From the NCBI RefSeq assembly GCF_040802235.1, contig NC_133161.1, forward strand, positions 11,921,001 to 11,985,000: a stretch of 64,000 bases of DNA, given 5' to 3'. Numbering within the stretch: position 1 is the first letter of the stretch; the number at the start of each line of letters is the position of its first letter. A program made the position numbers and the translations under genes. This document shows positions 11,192 through 23,829 of this stretch, in pieces. Source of the stretch: Manis javanica. Lineage: Eukaryota; Chordata; Mammalia; Pholidota; Manidae. Under the pieces are notes generated by a model. That model saw nothing but the letters and a program-made list of their open reading frames with translations, was not told the DNA's origin and did no database searches.

Positions 11192-14089
11192 CTAGGAAAG
11201 AACAACAGACAGTGGCACCCGCAGAATGAGAGAAAAGGTATGAGTCTTTATCTTATAGGTAAAAGCATAGTAAATATTTAATAAATTCTTCATGAATGAG
11301 CTCAGTCCAACAAGTCTAGATTATTTCAGTGTCAGTGCAAAACGTAACATTTCCCTTGTGTACCACAGACATGCTGGTAAGAAAAATTACGGGGCTTTTC
11401 AAACAGAAGAGAAAATTCCATATCCTGGGTATCCAATATGTGGCCCTATTATCTTGAGTATGCCACAAGAAACATTTTTAAAATCTTACCTAATTATTAA
11501 CCAGAAGGCCAGGCAGGCCAGTCATATATCTACTATTGGTGTTAATGATTAATTCCTTGTCACTGTCAAGCTAGTAATTATAGGTCATTAGTAATTTATT
11601 GTAATTGATTCTAAGTTCAATTCAATTGGATATATCATGAAATGAGAACATCCAATGATGCTACCCAAGGAAAATGGAAGACCTCAATAAATACCTAATC
11701 CATTTGAGTCAGAGTATCTGGACATTAACTATAGCCTCTTGATCTGTCACTGTTAATCAATAAAAAATAAGGCCTGGGCTCATCTGACTATCTGATCTTG
11801 GATATCTCTGCTCTAAGGTATTGGAATGCATCTGAACCCTTTAATCATTTTCCATTCATTGGCAGCCTCTTCAGTCAAATTATAAAGTCCTGGGTCTCCC
11901 AGCAGTTATAAAGTCTATGGCTCCACTCTTGAAGTATATTTCAGAACAAGAGGATCTGATATGATGACTTTTTTTTTTCCCTGAGTAAATTCAGATTTAA
12001 AAGTATCCTATGTAAAAATCAAATTCAAAGATTGATCTGTTGTGTTAAGTAATTAAGTTCAGAAAGGAGAAGAATTCAGCCCCGTTCAGAAGCACAAAGA
12101 GGCTAACTAAGGTAAAGGTTTTTTCCCCTGGGAATCTCCCTAGAAAAGAATATATGTACTCCGGATGACACTGATCAGAAAGAAGAGGACGCAAGGGAAG
12201 AGCATGCTGGAGCTCGTCAAAAACAAAGTGACATCGAGACTACGTTTGCAGCTGAGGTCATGAGGTGTGGCGAGGAGGGGGAAGCCTGCGTCCAAGGCCC
12301 GCATGTCCACTGGAACTCTTGTTTCCTTACTGGCCCAGTGCTTCTTTTATTCATCTTCACTTTCCCAAGGTCTGGCATGTAACAGATATTTTCTGAATTG
12401 AATGAGTATCCTGGCAACAGAGGGAATTGACTGGTTCAAGGGCCACATGGAAGGTATGGAAGGAAAGCAGCATCCTGGGGGTACTTAGGAACCCTGGAAT
12501 CCGTTCTGTTAGATTATAAGCAAAGATCTTTCCCATCCCCGGAAGAGCTGCAGGTATTTAGTAAGGGTAACTAGACCAGCTCTAGCAGAGCTTTTTAATT
12601 ACTTAGGAGTTCTGTAGGTAATATAGAAGTTAGCCAAGTAATAATTAACAATAGTAGAAGTTACTGAAAAGTACCCATTCAGGCAAAGTATTAGAATATT
12701 CTTATTTTGCTACAGCCAAAGCTGATAGTGTATCTCTTACAGAAAGCATAATTAACTGTTCTTTACTAATGAGTATTAACAAGGAAATAAACATGTGTTT
12801 ACAGACACAGCAGTAATGAATGAGCTATGAGCTTCATCCCTACTAATCTCACCCAGCTAATCTGGAGCCTCAACTCTATAACCAAGGTACCACGTGGAGG
12901 CAGCCCCTGCATTTTCAGCATTGTGCCCCAGGAGACAAATACCATCTTGTGGACAGCTCTTCCCATGCTACCTTTGGGAGATGAGTTGCTGAATTCCTTC
13001 TTTTAGATAAAATAAAGGGACTATCTCCATTTGGCAGGAAAAGAAAAAAAAAACTCAAGAAAAATATATGCTTTCCTGTCTGCTCGTGAGGACTACAGAT
13101 ACCAAAACAAATAGCAAATGCCTTCCAAAAGTAAAGTGTAAAAAGCAGACCAACAATTCAATAGGATATTTTGTTCATTCACTTGTATTCTCACAATCTT
13201 GATGTTGCTACCTATACACACAAGCATATTTTTCTGCTGGTAAAGCAGCTCCTTGCTTGGTGGAAAAATATAATCAGCATCCATGGTGTTCCACAGAGGA
13301 CTTCTGGATATCATATCACTTGAACGAATGTGAGAACCACTGTTCTAGGGGAGCGTGCTCTGCAAATCTCCAGAAGACATCACAAGAAAATACTGCCTTT
13401 AGGAGGAGATTAATCATCTACTCCTAAATCAGTTAAAATCCGGATGGTAGCAGAATCAACCTACTACTGGAGAACCTTCAGAATTCTGAGCTGACCCAGA
13501 GGTGACTTGTAGGGGATTTTGGCAAGGGTGAAAAGAAGTAACATTTGATTGGTTCAGGGCTCAGGAGTGACAATATGGTAAATGAGATGACTACTAGTCT
13601 CGACTAGTTACAATCTAATTTATCTAAGTCATTTTATAATCTAAATTAAAACCATAACTGTACATGTTCCAGCCTGACCACTATGCAGGCGAGGGGTACA
13701 GGGGTAAGGTGGGCATGGGAGACAGGGCATGAGAAGGAAGAAGAGGTGAGAAAGAAGGAGGGGTAGGAGACCTAGGTGGGCAGGCAATAGAAGGAATGAG
13801 ACACCGCTATTCTGCTACCTCATAAATACTTCAGACTTATTATCCTTTATTTAGAGCCACAGGGCAAAGTCTCAACTTGGGTTTTCCATAAGTACATCAT
13901 ATATAGGAGAAGGTATAAGGGCATGCTTTATTTTCCATGATCAGTTCACACTTGAAAGGTTCCATGTATGGGAATTATATTTTGATAAATCAGTGTTACA
14001 CTTTAATTGGCGTGTACTCAGTGAAGTGAGACCACCGTGATGAATAAACAGACGGTATTCCCTGGAGTCTGTCACAGCTAGTACAGAAC

Positions 14090-14780
14090 CCACTGCCTGG
14101 CTTTCAAAGCCCTCTCTTAGCCTTCTCACACTTTACCTGCTGCTCTTATTTCATCCTCCAGGGGTCGCCTCCATCCTGTTACTCTCCTTACTGTCTGCTG
14201 GATCAGACCCACTCTCAATACATGCCCTTTGCCTGGGTGCTGTTGCCCTAACAGGATGTCTTCCCTCTACTTCCTTCAACTCCAGTAATCTTCTGTAAGG
14301 TCTCCTTACCTCCTTATGAGATCTTCTCAGGCTGCTCTACTAACAACTATTATTCAGTTCTTCCTATATATTTATTGGGTATTGACATGGTGCTGTCATT
14401 TGACATACATTGTTGCTAATTCTGAAACTACTCCCTTAGGTAAATATTACTTTCTCTTTACTCAGTGAGATTAAGTGACATCCCAGTGATCATACAGCTG
14501 GTGTGAGGCAGAACTGGGTTTTGAACCCACAGCTGAATTTAAAGCCCAGGCCCATTCCACCACCCCAGGCTGCCTTTTGGTCTCATTCATCTTCCCTAAA
14601 CACTTCTTCCGTATTTGTATATCTGGCTTTGCACCAAATTGTCTCTTGTGTGTTCATTGTAACAGAGCAAATGGAATAAAGCTCCTTGAAGATTTACCTT
14701 ATCTCACCCTAGAGCTTAACACAGTTTTCAGTCCATAGAAGGCATTCAAATGTTGAAAAGAATTAAAGAGATTTATAATA
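14090..14780 (+). mobile_element. L2 LINE fragment split by a MIR
   Basis: The left part (14090-14384) has L2-like text ('catcctgttactctccttactgtctgctgg'). The right part (14586-14780) has the L2 tail ('ctccttgaagatttacctt', 'gcttaacacagttttcagtccatagaaggc'). The MIR at 14385-14585 interrupts it. Confidence 0.6.
14385..14585 (-). mobile_element. MIR SINE inserted in L2
   Basis: Reverse MIR: 'catcccagtgatcatacagctggtgtgaggcagaactgggttttgaaccc' is a clear match to the inverted consensus. Confidence 0.8.
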
Positions 14781-16242
14781 GGAACAATCACTCCATCTTT
14801 TTTTTTTTAAGTTGAAATCTCTGCATGACCTCAAACCAGGTAAAAATCAGTTTTGTTTTGCTTTATTGATTAACTTGTTATTTGGTATTATCTTTGTTGG
14901 TAGCTGAAATTCATGGAAATAAAACCATTCTTTACAGAGAGAGGGAGGAAAAAAAGAATAGGGAATCTCAGGTTAAGATAAGAATTAGGAAGCATAAATG
15001 ATTACATCTCAACTTCTCAATCACAAGGAGAAAGTCCATTTTTTAATCCCAAAGAGACTTGGAAAAAAGGGATTTGGGGGTGAGCTTATTAGAGAAAATG
15101 CCCCATGAAGTTCACAGAAGGGCTATAAACAAATCAAGGCTCTAAGGAAACAATATGGAAAGTGCCAAATCATTATTGTGTAGGATGTGTATACCATTTT
15201 CTCTATTTCTAGCATTTCATAATGCTATTTAATTACCTATATGTATACTTCTTCCTTTATATAGTGAGGAAGCTATATCATCAGTAACATTCCTCAAAGG
15301 CTGGCTGGACATTACATACTAAAAGTGATCTGGTGGTTACTAAAATTACTCAAGAGACAGAGCATACTATTAAAGAAACTTGGGATGGCTTTGTATATGG
15401 GGGAGAGTGGAGTTGGTAGAAGAGGAACGTTGTTGTCCAGTATTCCCATATTACTGGCCAGAGTATGGATTGCTACTCCTAAAATGATGGCAAGCTATGT
15501 TCAACTTGGTAGCATTTTTCTACTCTACCACTGAACATTTTGGTGAAAAACATTTCCAAGAACACATAATGGCTTTATGTCAACATAGACATAGTGGACA
15601 ATTCTTAAACATATATTAGAAATACGTTAAACCAAAGGACCACTCTTTGTGATTTAAGTAACCCAGAAAGGGTTTTACCAGTTACTGTGTATATATGGTC
15701 CTGAAAAACCTAGCAGAATCTATCTGAAGCCACTGAATTTCGGTCCCAGCATCCCACCCCATCCTCTTACTCTGTGAAAATACTAAAGCTCAAAGGAAGC
15801 AGCAGCAAGAAGCATGAACAATCCTCAAACTCAGAAATCCACTTGAAATTAATCAAAAGTTGGCTGTGTAAGTTTATCCCTCCCCCCAAATGGTAGGGAC
15901 TATGACTTTCCTCTTTTACAACACCTAGCAAATGGCAAAAAGGATGATTTCCCGTTTAAACCACAAGGGTCAAAGTTTTCTAAGTATTAAGTGTGAAGGG
16001 AATAATAGCTTCTACGTATCAGTTAACACATCAGCTTTGAAAAAACATAACAGCATAAACCTGAAATTCCTTTTCAACTTATTTTCTCCAGCTCACTGCT
16101 TCCAAGCAAAATCATAAAACAGACTTTTAAAATAACATAGACTCTGCTATACCTAGCATAAGCTACATGGAGAAGGCAAAGGTTTTTTCTGAAGACTTGT
16201 AAGTTCATCTCCGCCTCTGTAGATACTGGTCCACACACTTAC

Positions 16243-16364
16243 CGTTGCAGTACTCATTCTGAATGATCATGTAGTCATCTTCTGCCCATGCAGAGTAGTA
16301 ACGGACCACATGGGGGTGATGGCCAAGCACCGCATGAGCATAAACTTCATACAAAGCCAAATTC
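16243..16364 (-). CDS. WEE2: WEE2 coding exon 5: helix C to gatekeeper
   Basis: This exon encodes residues 257-298. It holds the helix-C glutamate Glu263 in Tyr-Glu-Val-Tyr-Ala-His-Ala, then His-Val-Val-Arg-Tyr-Tyr and the acidic Trp-Ala-Glu-Asp-Asp turn. The hinge reads Ile-Gln-Asn-Glu-Tyr-Cys-Asn, with Asn293 as the Wee-type gatekeeper. Acceptor CTCTTAG, donor CG/GTAAGT. Confidence 0.94.
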
Positions 16365-17530
16365 CTAAGAGACAGAAAAGCATCGACAAAAATGAATCAA
16401 GACAGTATACATACAAGTGTTTTATTTTAAAAGACAATGGAAGAACACTGAATACTCAATGCTTGCTTACTATGTTATTTCATTTAATCCTCATCGCTAC
16501 TCAGTCAGATACAGTAGCAAGGATGAAGGCTTTAAAAGTTCAGTGACTGGCCTAAGGTCAAGTCGATGATAGAAGATCTAAGACCAGAACTCTTGGTCCT
16601 GGTGCCAAAGTCCATGATTATTTTTATTCAAACATGGCATATGTAAAGAGGAGTCTCAGGTGGCTACTACCTCAACCGCAGTCAGGCTTTGAATCTGTAT
16701 TTCACTGTATCAATAAAAAACCCTTGTTGGGCTAAACAAGAATGCCACTAAAGGCCACCTAGATGTGATTGTAGATATTGGGATGGGCCCTCTATCTTCT
16801 CTGTGAAGGCTGGACAGTCATTTGAGTCAATATTAAACTCGGGCAACACAATGTAGTCCAGGTTCAGTCTTGGGGAGAGATATTCATTATGGTACTGGAA
16901 ATCCAATACAAAAAAAGTAAATATAGTACTTGATGAATTTCAGTGAAGAATTCTAAGGTCTATAATTTCAGATTCAGCGTATTAAGTATCATATCCCCAT
17001 AGTTTGTAAAAAGCATTGGCTAACTGAAAATATGTGTTTTCCTTGTGAAAAGGAAGAACTTTTGAACAATTAGTTCTGGGAATGAAATTTACATTTTTAT
17101 TAATTTGTCCTTATAGTCTTTGAAACTTGACCACTGAGTTCATTATTAATGCTAAGTATTAATAACAGTGAGTTAACAATAACTTCCTACTTGGCAATAT
17201 CTCTGATGAATTAAATAGGCACCAGATCATTCCATAAATCTATTCAATAAAATAAAAGCAGTAAGACCAGCAGTAAAAGTCACGAGAACCATGAAAAAAC
17301 ACAACATGATCCCAAATGATCATGATATATTTTAGGAAATTACTTCTCTCTGATCTGGAAAATCCAGAAAGGTCATGTAAGACAACACACAATGGAGGGG
17401 GAGCGATTTTTTAAAAACTAGTAAATGGTATGTTTTTTAATGACATCAGTGCTATTATTTAAAATGTTTTGACAACAAACAGCTTTCTGAATCCAAGCTT
17501 GTACTTCCAATACATTTCAAAGGTACTCAC
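16365..17530 (-). other. WEE2 intron 4
   Basis: Contains one reversed MIR (16455-16620); otherwise nothing recognised. Confidence 0.7.
16455..16620 (-). mobile_element. MIR SINE fragment
   Basis: Reverse MIR core 'tttcatttaatcctcatcgctac' followed by 'ggcctaaggtcaagtcgatgatagaag'. Confidence 0.7.
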
Positions 17531-17703
17531 TCATTTGGTGATCCTGCAAAAGGTTTCATGGAGCGTTTTATGGCATAAACACACCCGTCCAGCCTCTTGA
17601 TGCACTTGTAGACGGTACCAAATTCCCCAACCCCGATTTTTTCTACCTCCAAGAATTCTTTTTCATAGCGGGAAGCCATGTTGGTTTCTCGTAGAACACA
17701 TCT
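17531..17703 (-). CDS. WEE2: WEE2 coding exon 4: start of kinase domain, Gly-rich loop and catalytic Lys
   Basis: This exon encodes residues 200-257. Arg-Cys-Val-Leu-Arg-Glu-Thr-Asn-Met-Ala-Ser-Arg-Tyr leads into the kinase fold. The phosphate-binding loop is Gly223-Val-Gly225-Glu-Phe-Gly228, and the ATP-anchoring lysine is Lys245 in Tyr-Ala-Ile-Lys-Arg. The acceptor is ATTTTAG and the donor GA/GTGAGT. The match to the Wee family here is essentially unbroken. Confidence 0.95.
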
Positions 17704-17814
17704 CTAAAATATTTTAGGAAAAGAATTAAAATAATTCTAACATATAGTGAGCAATAAAATTAAAGCATATTATATTCCTAAATGTCTCTAAGTTTTCAAA
17801 AAGACTTTTGAGGC

Positions 17815-18200
17815 AAATCCATTGGATTCTGTCTGTGGCAACAGGATGGTAGAAAGAACCTCCCCAAATTCTGACTACCTTCTCTGTATTCTTTATAACT
17901 GTCCATTCAGCTCTGTACTGCCGTTCTTTTCTATATTATGCCTTTTTCCACATCGTCTCCTCTGGCCATACTTTTCTTCTCTGTGTGTTCCTAGAGGAAA
18001 CACAACTAGTCACACCCAGAGCTGTTGTCCTCAAGGAGTGACAGAAGGAGTGGCTAGGATCTGGATGGAGGATATTAAAAGAAAAGTCACCTTCCTTTTA
18101 CTCTTGTCTGCCTGTCTCCCACTCTGGCTGCTGATGTTTTCATCTCAAGTTGAATAAACCTATTTGCCTTTAAGTTAGGCTGGAGAACAAAATGGTCAAA
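17815..18200 (+). mobile_element. Possible LTR-like sequence
   Basis: A pyrimidine-rich block ends in a poly(A)-type signal (GAATAAACCTATTTGCC at about 18151-18167), as seen at the R end of some LTRs. The promoter side is not clear. Confidence 0.25.
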
Positions 18201-18289
18201 TTATTTCAGTCTGCGCTCAGGAGTAGCCTCTCCCCCTACTGGCCAACTAGCAACATCAGCCATTACCCAGCTGGCCAACAATTGTAGGC

Positions 18290-18440
18290 AAATGGCTGAA
18301 TTCCTCTATCAGTTTTCTCATCTGTAAAATGACGATCATAGCAGCTACTCCTCACAGTTCTTTTAGGTATTACATGAGGAAGTATGTATGTGTAACTTAG
18401 AACAATGCTGAGTGCATAGTAATTCTCAGAAAATGATAGC
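18290..18440 (+). mobile_element. MIR SINE, 3' half
   Basis: 'cagttttctcatctgtaaaatgacgatcatagcagctac' and 'aacttagaacaatgctgagtgcatagtaa' match the MIR 3' half. Confidence 0.8.
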
Positions 18441-18949
18441 TATAAGGACAACAATGTCCATAAATGTGTATGAATCCCAGTCCAAGCTGATCTATCTACA
18501 CCAAGTCATCTTTTCCTAATGTCCCCATTAGCAAGGTTTTTTTCATCTAACTTTGAGTTTTCAAAAATCTTTAACTGGCTCTTCATTTTCACCATCCAAT
18601 TGCAATCAATATTCATCAGGAAGACGCTTATTTTCATTGTCCTTAGCTCATCTCAAACTCTGTTTCCTCCATGTCTGGATATGCTAGAGCTACTAGCCCC
18701 CTCTCCATCTCCTGTAAAAGTAAAAATTATTTTTGAAGAATGATACTGTAGAATCAGACATGCCTAATTGTTTCCCACAAGTAATCCAAACTTCTGATCA
18801 GAGGCTTCAAGGCCACGTACCAAATCCTCACCCACTACCTTCCCATCCTCATCTTAGACACCAAATAAGCCACTTTACAATCCACATCACTCCCCAGTCC
18901 TGACCTCTCCCCACCCTTTTGAGCACTGAACATTGAGCATAGGCCTGTT

Positions 18950-19120
18950 TTCATGAGATCAGAAACATCTTAATGGCAATGCAATATTCCACTGACTTTA
19001 AACTATTATTTTCTTGGCCATTCTTCTATTTTTGGACATTTAGCATTCTTTTTTTTTTTACTAGTTAAAGCTGCAATAAACATCTTTGGTAATAATATTT
19101 ATAGTAGTATTTTATTAAGT
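18950..19120 (-). mobile_element. Old L1 3' fragment
   Basis: 'tggccattcttctatttttggacatttagcattc' and 'gcaataaacatctttggt' match the inverse of L1 ORF2 3' sequence. Confidence 0.65.
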
Positions 19121-19568
19121 TAGATTATCAACTATCAAATGAGTAATACTAGATAAAAGGTTATAAACATTATTTTTTAAAAACCAATAGATATTGACAC
19201 ATTTAAGAGCTAAAACTTTACATGTAAACTTCTGGCTTTATGCCATTTTTCACTGCTCTGTTTTTCCATTTTTGGATCTTAAATATCTTGATTTTTCCCT
19301 TCACTTTACCCCATGAGAATAGAATTTTTCTCTAGCCCAAAGATAGAAGCAGTAGCTCTAATTTAAAAACACCCCAAGGTAAATGATTCAGCAGCATATG
19401 TATCAGACACTGTCTGAAAAAGTAACAACTAGCTAAGAATATAGGCCCTGATGAGAGTCCAGATAAACTCAACTACATCTCCTAAAAGGGGAGAGCCAAA
19501 GAAAGGCAATAGGGCAATAGGATGAAATGACTATGTCACAACAGCTGAACCGGAAGAACTACGCTCAC

Positions 19569-19623
19569 CTTGGCAGGCAGCCCTTGTTCTACTTTGCCTT
19601 CCCCTGGACCAGCTTCCTCCTCA
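19569..19623 (-). CDS. WEE2: WEE2 coding exon 3: short linker before the kinase domain
   Basis: This 55-nt exon encodes residues 181-199, with acidic Glu-Glu-Glu-Ala-Gly-Pro then Gly-Leu-Pro-Ala-Lys. The acceptor TTAAG follows a very strong T-rich tract (positions 19624-19650 on the opposite strand). The donor is AAG/GTGAGC. The 3-nt choice of acceptor is fixed by the incoming phase (CT completed by T to give Leu). One Glu more than I recall in human is plausible. Confidence 0.85.
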
Positions 19624-21369
19624 CTTAAAAAAACAAACAAAAAAAAAAGTGACAGCAATGTAGGATTAGCACCTACTGATCCGGAGCTAGGTTCTGGGGC
19701 TATAAGAGTAAACACTTATGGCAACTCCTTCCCCTCTTCAAATTATGTTTGAGGATGAGGATAAACAAAATTTCAATCTAAGAATCTAGGACAGGATAAG
19801 AACAAGATATGAAAGGACACCAAAGACAGCGCCCAGTTAATTATTTCAAGAGTAAAAGTCTTTCACAAATGAGAGGCTATGTAAGCTGATTGTAAGAATG
19901 AGTGGGAACAGGCTAAGGGAAAGGAGTGGGGGTTTAGGCAGACAGAACAATGTAAGCTGAGAAGTGGAGGCCAGGGAGTGCCCAGAAGTGTGTGACCATA
20001 AGTGCTCTTGGCTGCCATGTTCCAGCACTCCCCTTCCCACACCTCCCCCCAGCCCCAAATGTGGCCTGTAAGTACGGCGGAAAGAGCTCTAAACCAGGCT
20101 AGGACATTTTCAGTTACTTTTCAATAAGCTGAAGTCCCTGACAAACATCCTCTTTGGCGTGAGCAGCTGCATTCTGGATCTTTAGGCAAGACTGCAATTT
20201 CTAGATCGGCCAGCTGTAAATTTTTCTTCTGGAGAAGTACAGGGTAGAAATATGGTCAGTGGAGGACATTAAACTCATAGATATAAATTGACACTGGACA
20301 TTTGTGACTTAAATACAATGTTCTTAAGTACTTTATCAAATAACAGCACAATAAATAATGGAGAAAAAAATACCTTATCAGAAGCACTAAGTGATGTGAC
20401 TAACACATCACCACCTTCAGAGCCAGGAATTCAAACTAGCTGTCTTCTTCAGCTAGCTTCAGTGAGAGGTGGTACCCTTAATTCTGATGGTTTACAAGGG
20501 ATCCTAAAGAGCTAAAACCAGTAGAATCCTTGGTAAAAAAAGAAAAGTGGACTGGTATACTTATGCTGAAGTCTTCTTTACTTAAGATCCAGAAGACAGT
20601 GTTGAGACAACTATTCTGGCCATAATACAGTCATTGATCCCAAGGGAAACAACTCAGTGTAACACATTAAATACTCTGCAAACTTCAGATTGTTAGCTGT
20701 GCATTTATTTTGCTAAGTACATATGAGCATATTTGACTCGTCCATTTTAGAGGTGCTTTCGTTCTATAAAAAAGCATAGACGAGACATATTAAAGAAACA
20801 GCCCTGAGCAATAGGCACCAACTTTAGACAATTTCTACCACTCAGTGGCCTTCGTAGAGTATGCAGCTTGCCTTTCCACTTTCGGCACCTCCAAAAGTGG
20901 CAGTATCATTTTCTCTTCAGCCCATCTTCCATCACCTGTACAGTGTAGTTCAGGTCCTTGGCCTGCAACTGCCATCACCAGTCACACAAGCCAGGCTGGA
21001 AAGAGCAATGTACTATCTCAAGTGTGAGCTACTCTGTCCCCAGCTGCCAGCCTTCTGTTACCAAAGGAGACCCCGTGAATGTGATTCCACAGCCCATTCA
21101 ACTCCCTGGTGGAAGTTAGAGCTCTGTTGCTTGCTCTCTCCTGTTCTTTTATAGAGAAGGTGCCTTACAATCCACTTCAGAATGAAAAGATGCTAGAATC
21201 TCTGTGACAAAGCAAGTTAAAACCAACACTGACAGGTAGGAAGGAGGGAATGTGTAAACGTGATGCCAGTTTCATTCAAATAGAGGTCTAGTTCCTGATC
21301 TAACACTCTCCTTCCCACTTGACCAGAGTAAGATCGGTTCCGAAAAGTCATAGGCAACAGCACACTTAC
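19624..21369 (-). other. WEE2 intron 2
   Basis: No repeat or gene recognised. Several short frames here have no family resemblance. Confidence 0.6.
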
Positions 21370-21566
21370 AGATCTCCTCGGGTTTTCCTCTTGCCATTGG
21401 ACTGAAGGAATTGTTTTCTATAGGACTCTGGGGTGAAGGGGTTAATATTGACCAGAGCCAGCGAGGTCATCTCATCCTTGAGGGGAACAGGTGTGAGCCT
21501 CAAATGCTTCGAGCCTCGGGAGGGGACCTTCCCTGTTGGAGAAATCACCGACTGGCTGAGCAGGCC
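21370..21566 (-). CDS. WEE2: WEE2 coding exon 2: conserved Wee N-terminal motif
   Basis: This exon encodes residues 116-181 (last codon split). The acceptor is CATTCAG and the donor CT/GTAAGT. It carries the segment Val-Ile-Ser-Pro-Thr-Gly-Lys and then Asn-Ile-Asn-Pro-Phe-Thr-Pro, a motif shared with WEE1 N-termini. A basic run near its end (Gly-Lys-Arg-Lys-Thr-Arg) could act in nuclear targeting (inference). Confidence 0.92.
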
Positions 21567-23829
21567 CTGAATGAGGATGACAAAAGGCAAATCAGAATGG
21601 GGTCATTTAAAAGAAAAAAAAAAGGTTCTGTCTGCTTCCGTTAGATAGTTACTGTTTGAACCAAGGAATGTTATTGCTGAAAGAGGCCTTGCAGGTTACT
21701 CTCTGCAAACTATAGTAACTGGTTCTCTTACGAAACATACAGAATCCCAGACTACCTCTAGCTACTCTGATTCAAGGGATCAACACAGGAATCTGTACTT
21801 CTGTCACGCTCCACCCCCTCCCCCTGGGCAGTTCCCATAGCCCGCTATGAAAACCACCACATCTAGTCCTACCTCCAGCTTCTGGAAGATGACTCTTAAG
21901 CTTAGACAAAAGAAAATGACCCCAGAAGACCTGGACCTTATGTTCTCAAAGTGTATACTTTAACTTCCCCCCAATTACTCACTCAAATACCTGTTTGATG
22001 CAGACTAAGCAGCAGATGTTGGGCTAGAGGCTGAGGGACAAGGAGGTGAATTTCAGCTCAAAGGACTGTACAGGCCATTAGTCAGCAGTTCATCAATGTT
22101 TCAAAAGTGATCACTTTGTGGGGGAAAGATTTCATAGACTATCTAAACATGGAAGAAGCCTCCAATTCCACTTAAAATATGGCCTCCAATACTAAGGGTT
22201 CCATGAAGTGGGGTAAAAAAACTGAGAAATAACACACTGAGCCCTTCAGATTCAGGGCTTTGCAGTGGCTATGAGTAGCATACTGATAAATAGGAAAATG
22301 TGTAAGACTTACCAGTCCAGGTAGGGTACAGAAAGAGAACATAGCCCTACAACCTAGTTAGAATAAAACCAAAGGACGTGGGAAGAGGTCAAAGACAAAG
22401 AATTCTGATGAGACAGCAGAATGTCATTCTGACCTTAGTATCGGGGCCAGAGGAATGGCTGTTACAGATCTTCCAGAGCACAGCAGCAGAACGGGGGCCG
22501 TGCTACAACCTCATAGCGTAATCATTGTACTGTGAAGCTCTTTTGAAAAGAGTGCTGCTGCTTTGATAGTCGCTGCCCATGACTTTTCAGTATAGAAGCA
22601 GAAGTAAGACTATGAGATGACTCACTATATAAAAATGTAAAGAATGTGAGGCTGCAAACAATGACCATTGAACCTTCCAAAACACTAAATGATTGATATA
22701 AGCAGAAATGGAGGTAGCTATAGAGCCTACACAATAATCTAACTTTTTTAAGTGAGAGAAAATATGTCATTGCTGGAATCAAGAGTTTTTACAAGGGTTT
22801 TACATATGTCTTAGTGGTCATAGGGGAATGACCCTGGGGTTATTGTCAAAGCCATCAATAATAAACTCACTATTTTCCTGTAAGTTTATTGTAACGGTTG
22901 AGTATTTGTTCCAGGTAAGTACAACTATGCTGTATATTATTCCTCAGTTGTCAGTGCGAGTCAGGAAATGAACTTAGAATTATAGCAAATCTTTCCCTGA
23001 GAAACAGCTTTTTGTGAGGCTGATGTTCATAAGGAAATTAAAACGCGTCTGTCATGTAGCAAACAGTGAGATGTGCACACTGAATGCTGCTCATAATCCT
23101 GGTGCTATGCCACAAAGACAACTAAAAGGGCCTAGAAAATTTTCAGATAAAAGGAAAGAAAAATATTCATACTAGGGCAGACAGTATCAGAACTCTTAGT
23201 CTGGAAATATGAAAGCTGATAGACTTTGTGAGTTCCACTTATGATATGGGGAAAGATATGTTAATATTGATTTTATTGGTAGAATCACGGGTAATTCTTT
23301 TGAAATCTAAGAGAACATAGTTTGGAACAAGATTCACAAAAGGAAGTTCTGCCCGGAAAGTAAAGCAGAACGAAAATTTCTGGAAAGATGATGTGTTGAG
23401 AATATAAGTGTGTTCCAGGGACTATAGTTAATCCCATAATTAACAACTCTGTTACCTATGATTGAGAGAGAGAAAGGAAATTTGGGGATCTGTCCTTTAC
23501 TTCTGAAGATAGTGAGAGGAGAAGGCGACCTCACACTAATAGGCAACAGCATAGTGTCTTGGGACTAGGAAAGACTTTGAAGGCCCAGTTGGTAATTAGT
23601 CCCCTGATACCTGAATTTCCTCTGCAACGTTCCTATCAAGTGGTCATCAACTAGAATTCAATGCATTTAGCCACAGGGACCTACTACCTCAGGAGGAGGC
23701 TCTTCTACCTCTAGATAAGTTGTCTAGGAGGTCCTTAAGGTGACCTGAAGTTACTTCACAGGATTTCTAGTTCTGTCACTTGGGCAAGGCTGAGCTAAGC
23801 CCATCTTCCTTTCCTCTGCATCCTTGTCT

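Larger units (their letters stand above)
11192..16242 (-). other. WEE2 intron 5, about 5 kb
   Basis: This is the longest intron but one in WEE2. It carries an L2 split by a MIR (14090-14780) and a possible end of a MER5-type element at about 13320-13350 ('gagaaccactgttctagg'). The rest is AT-rich and unassigned. Confidence 0.6.
17704..19568 (-). other. WEE2 intron 3
   Basis: Holds a possible LTR (17815-18200), a MIR (18290-18440) and an old L1 piece (18950-19120). Confidence 0.6.
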
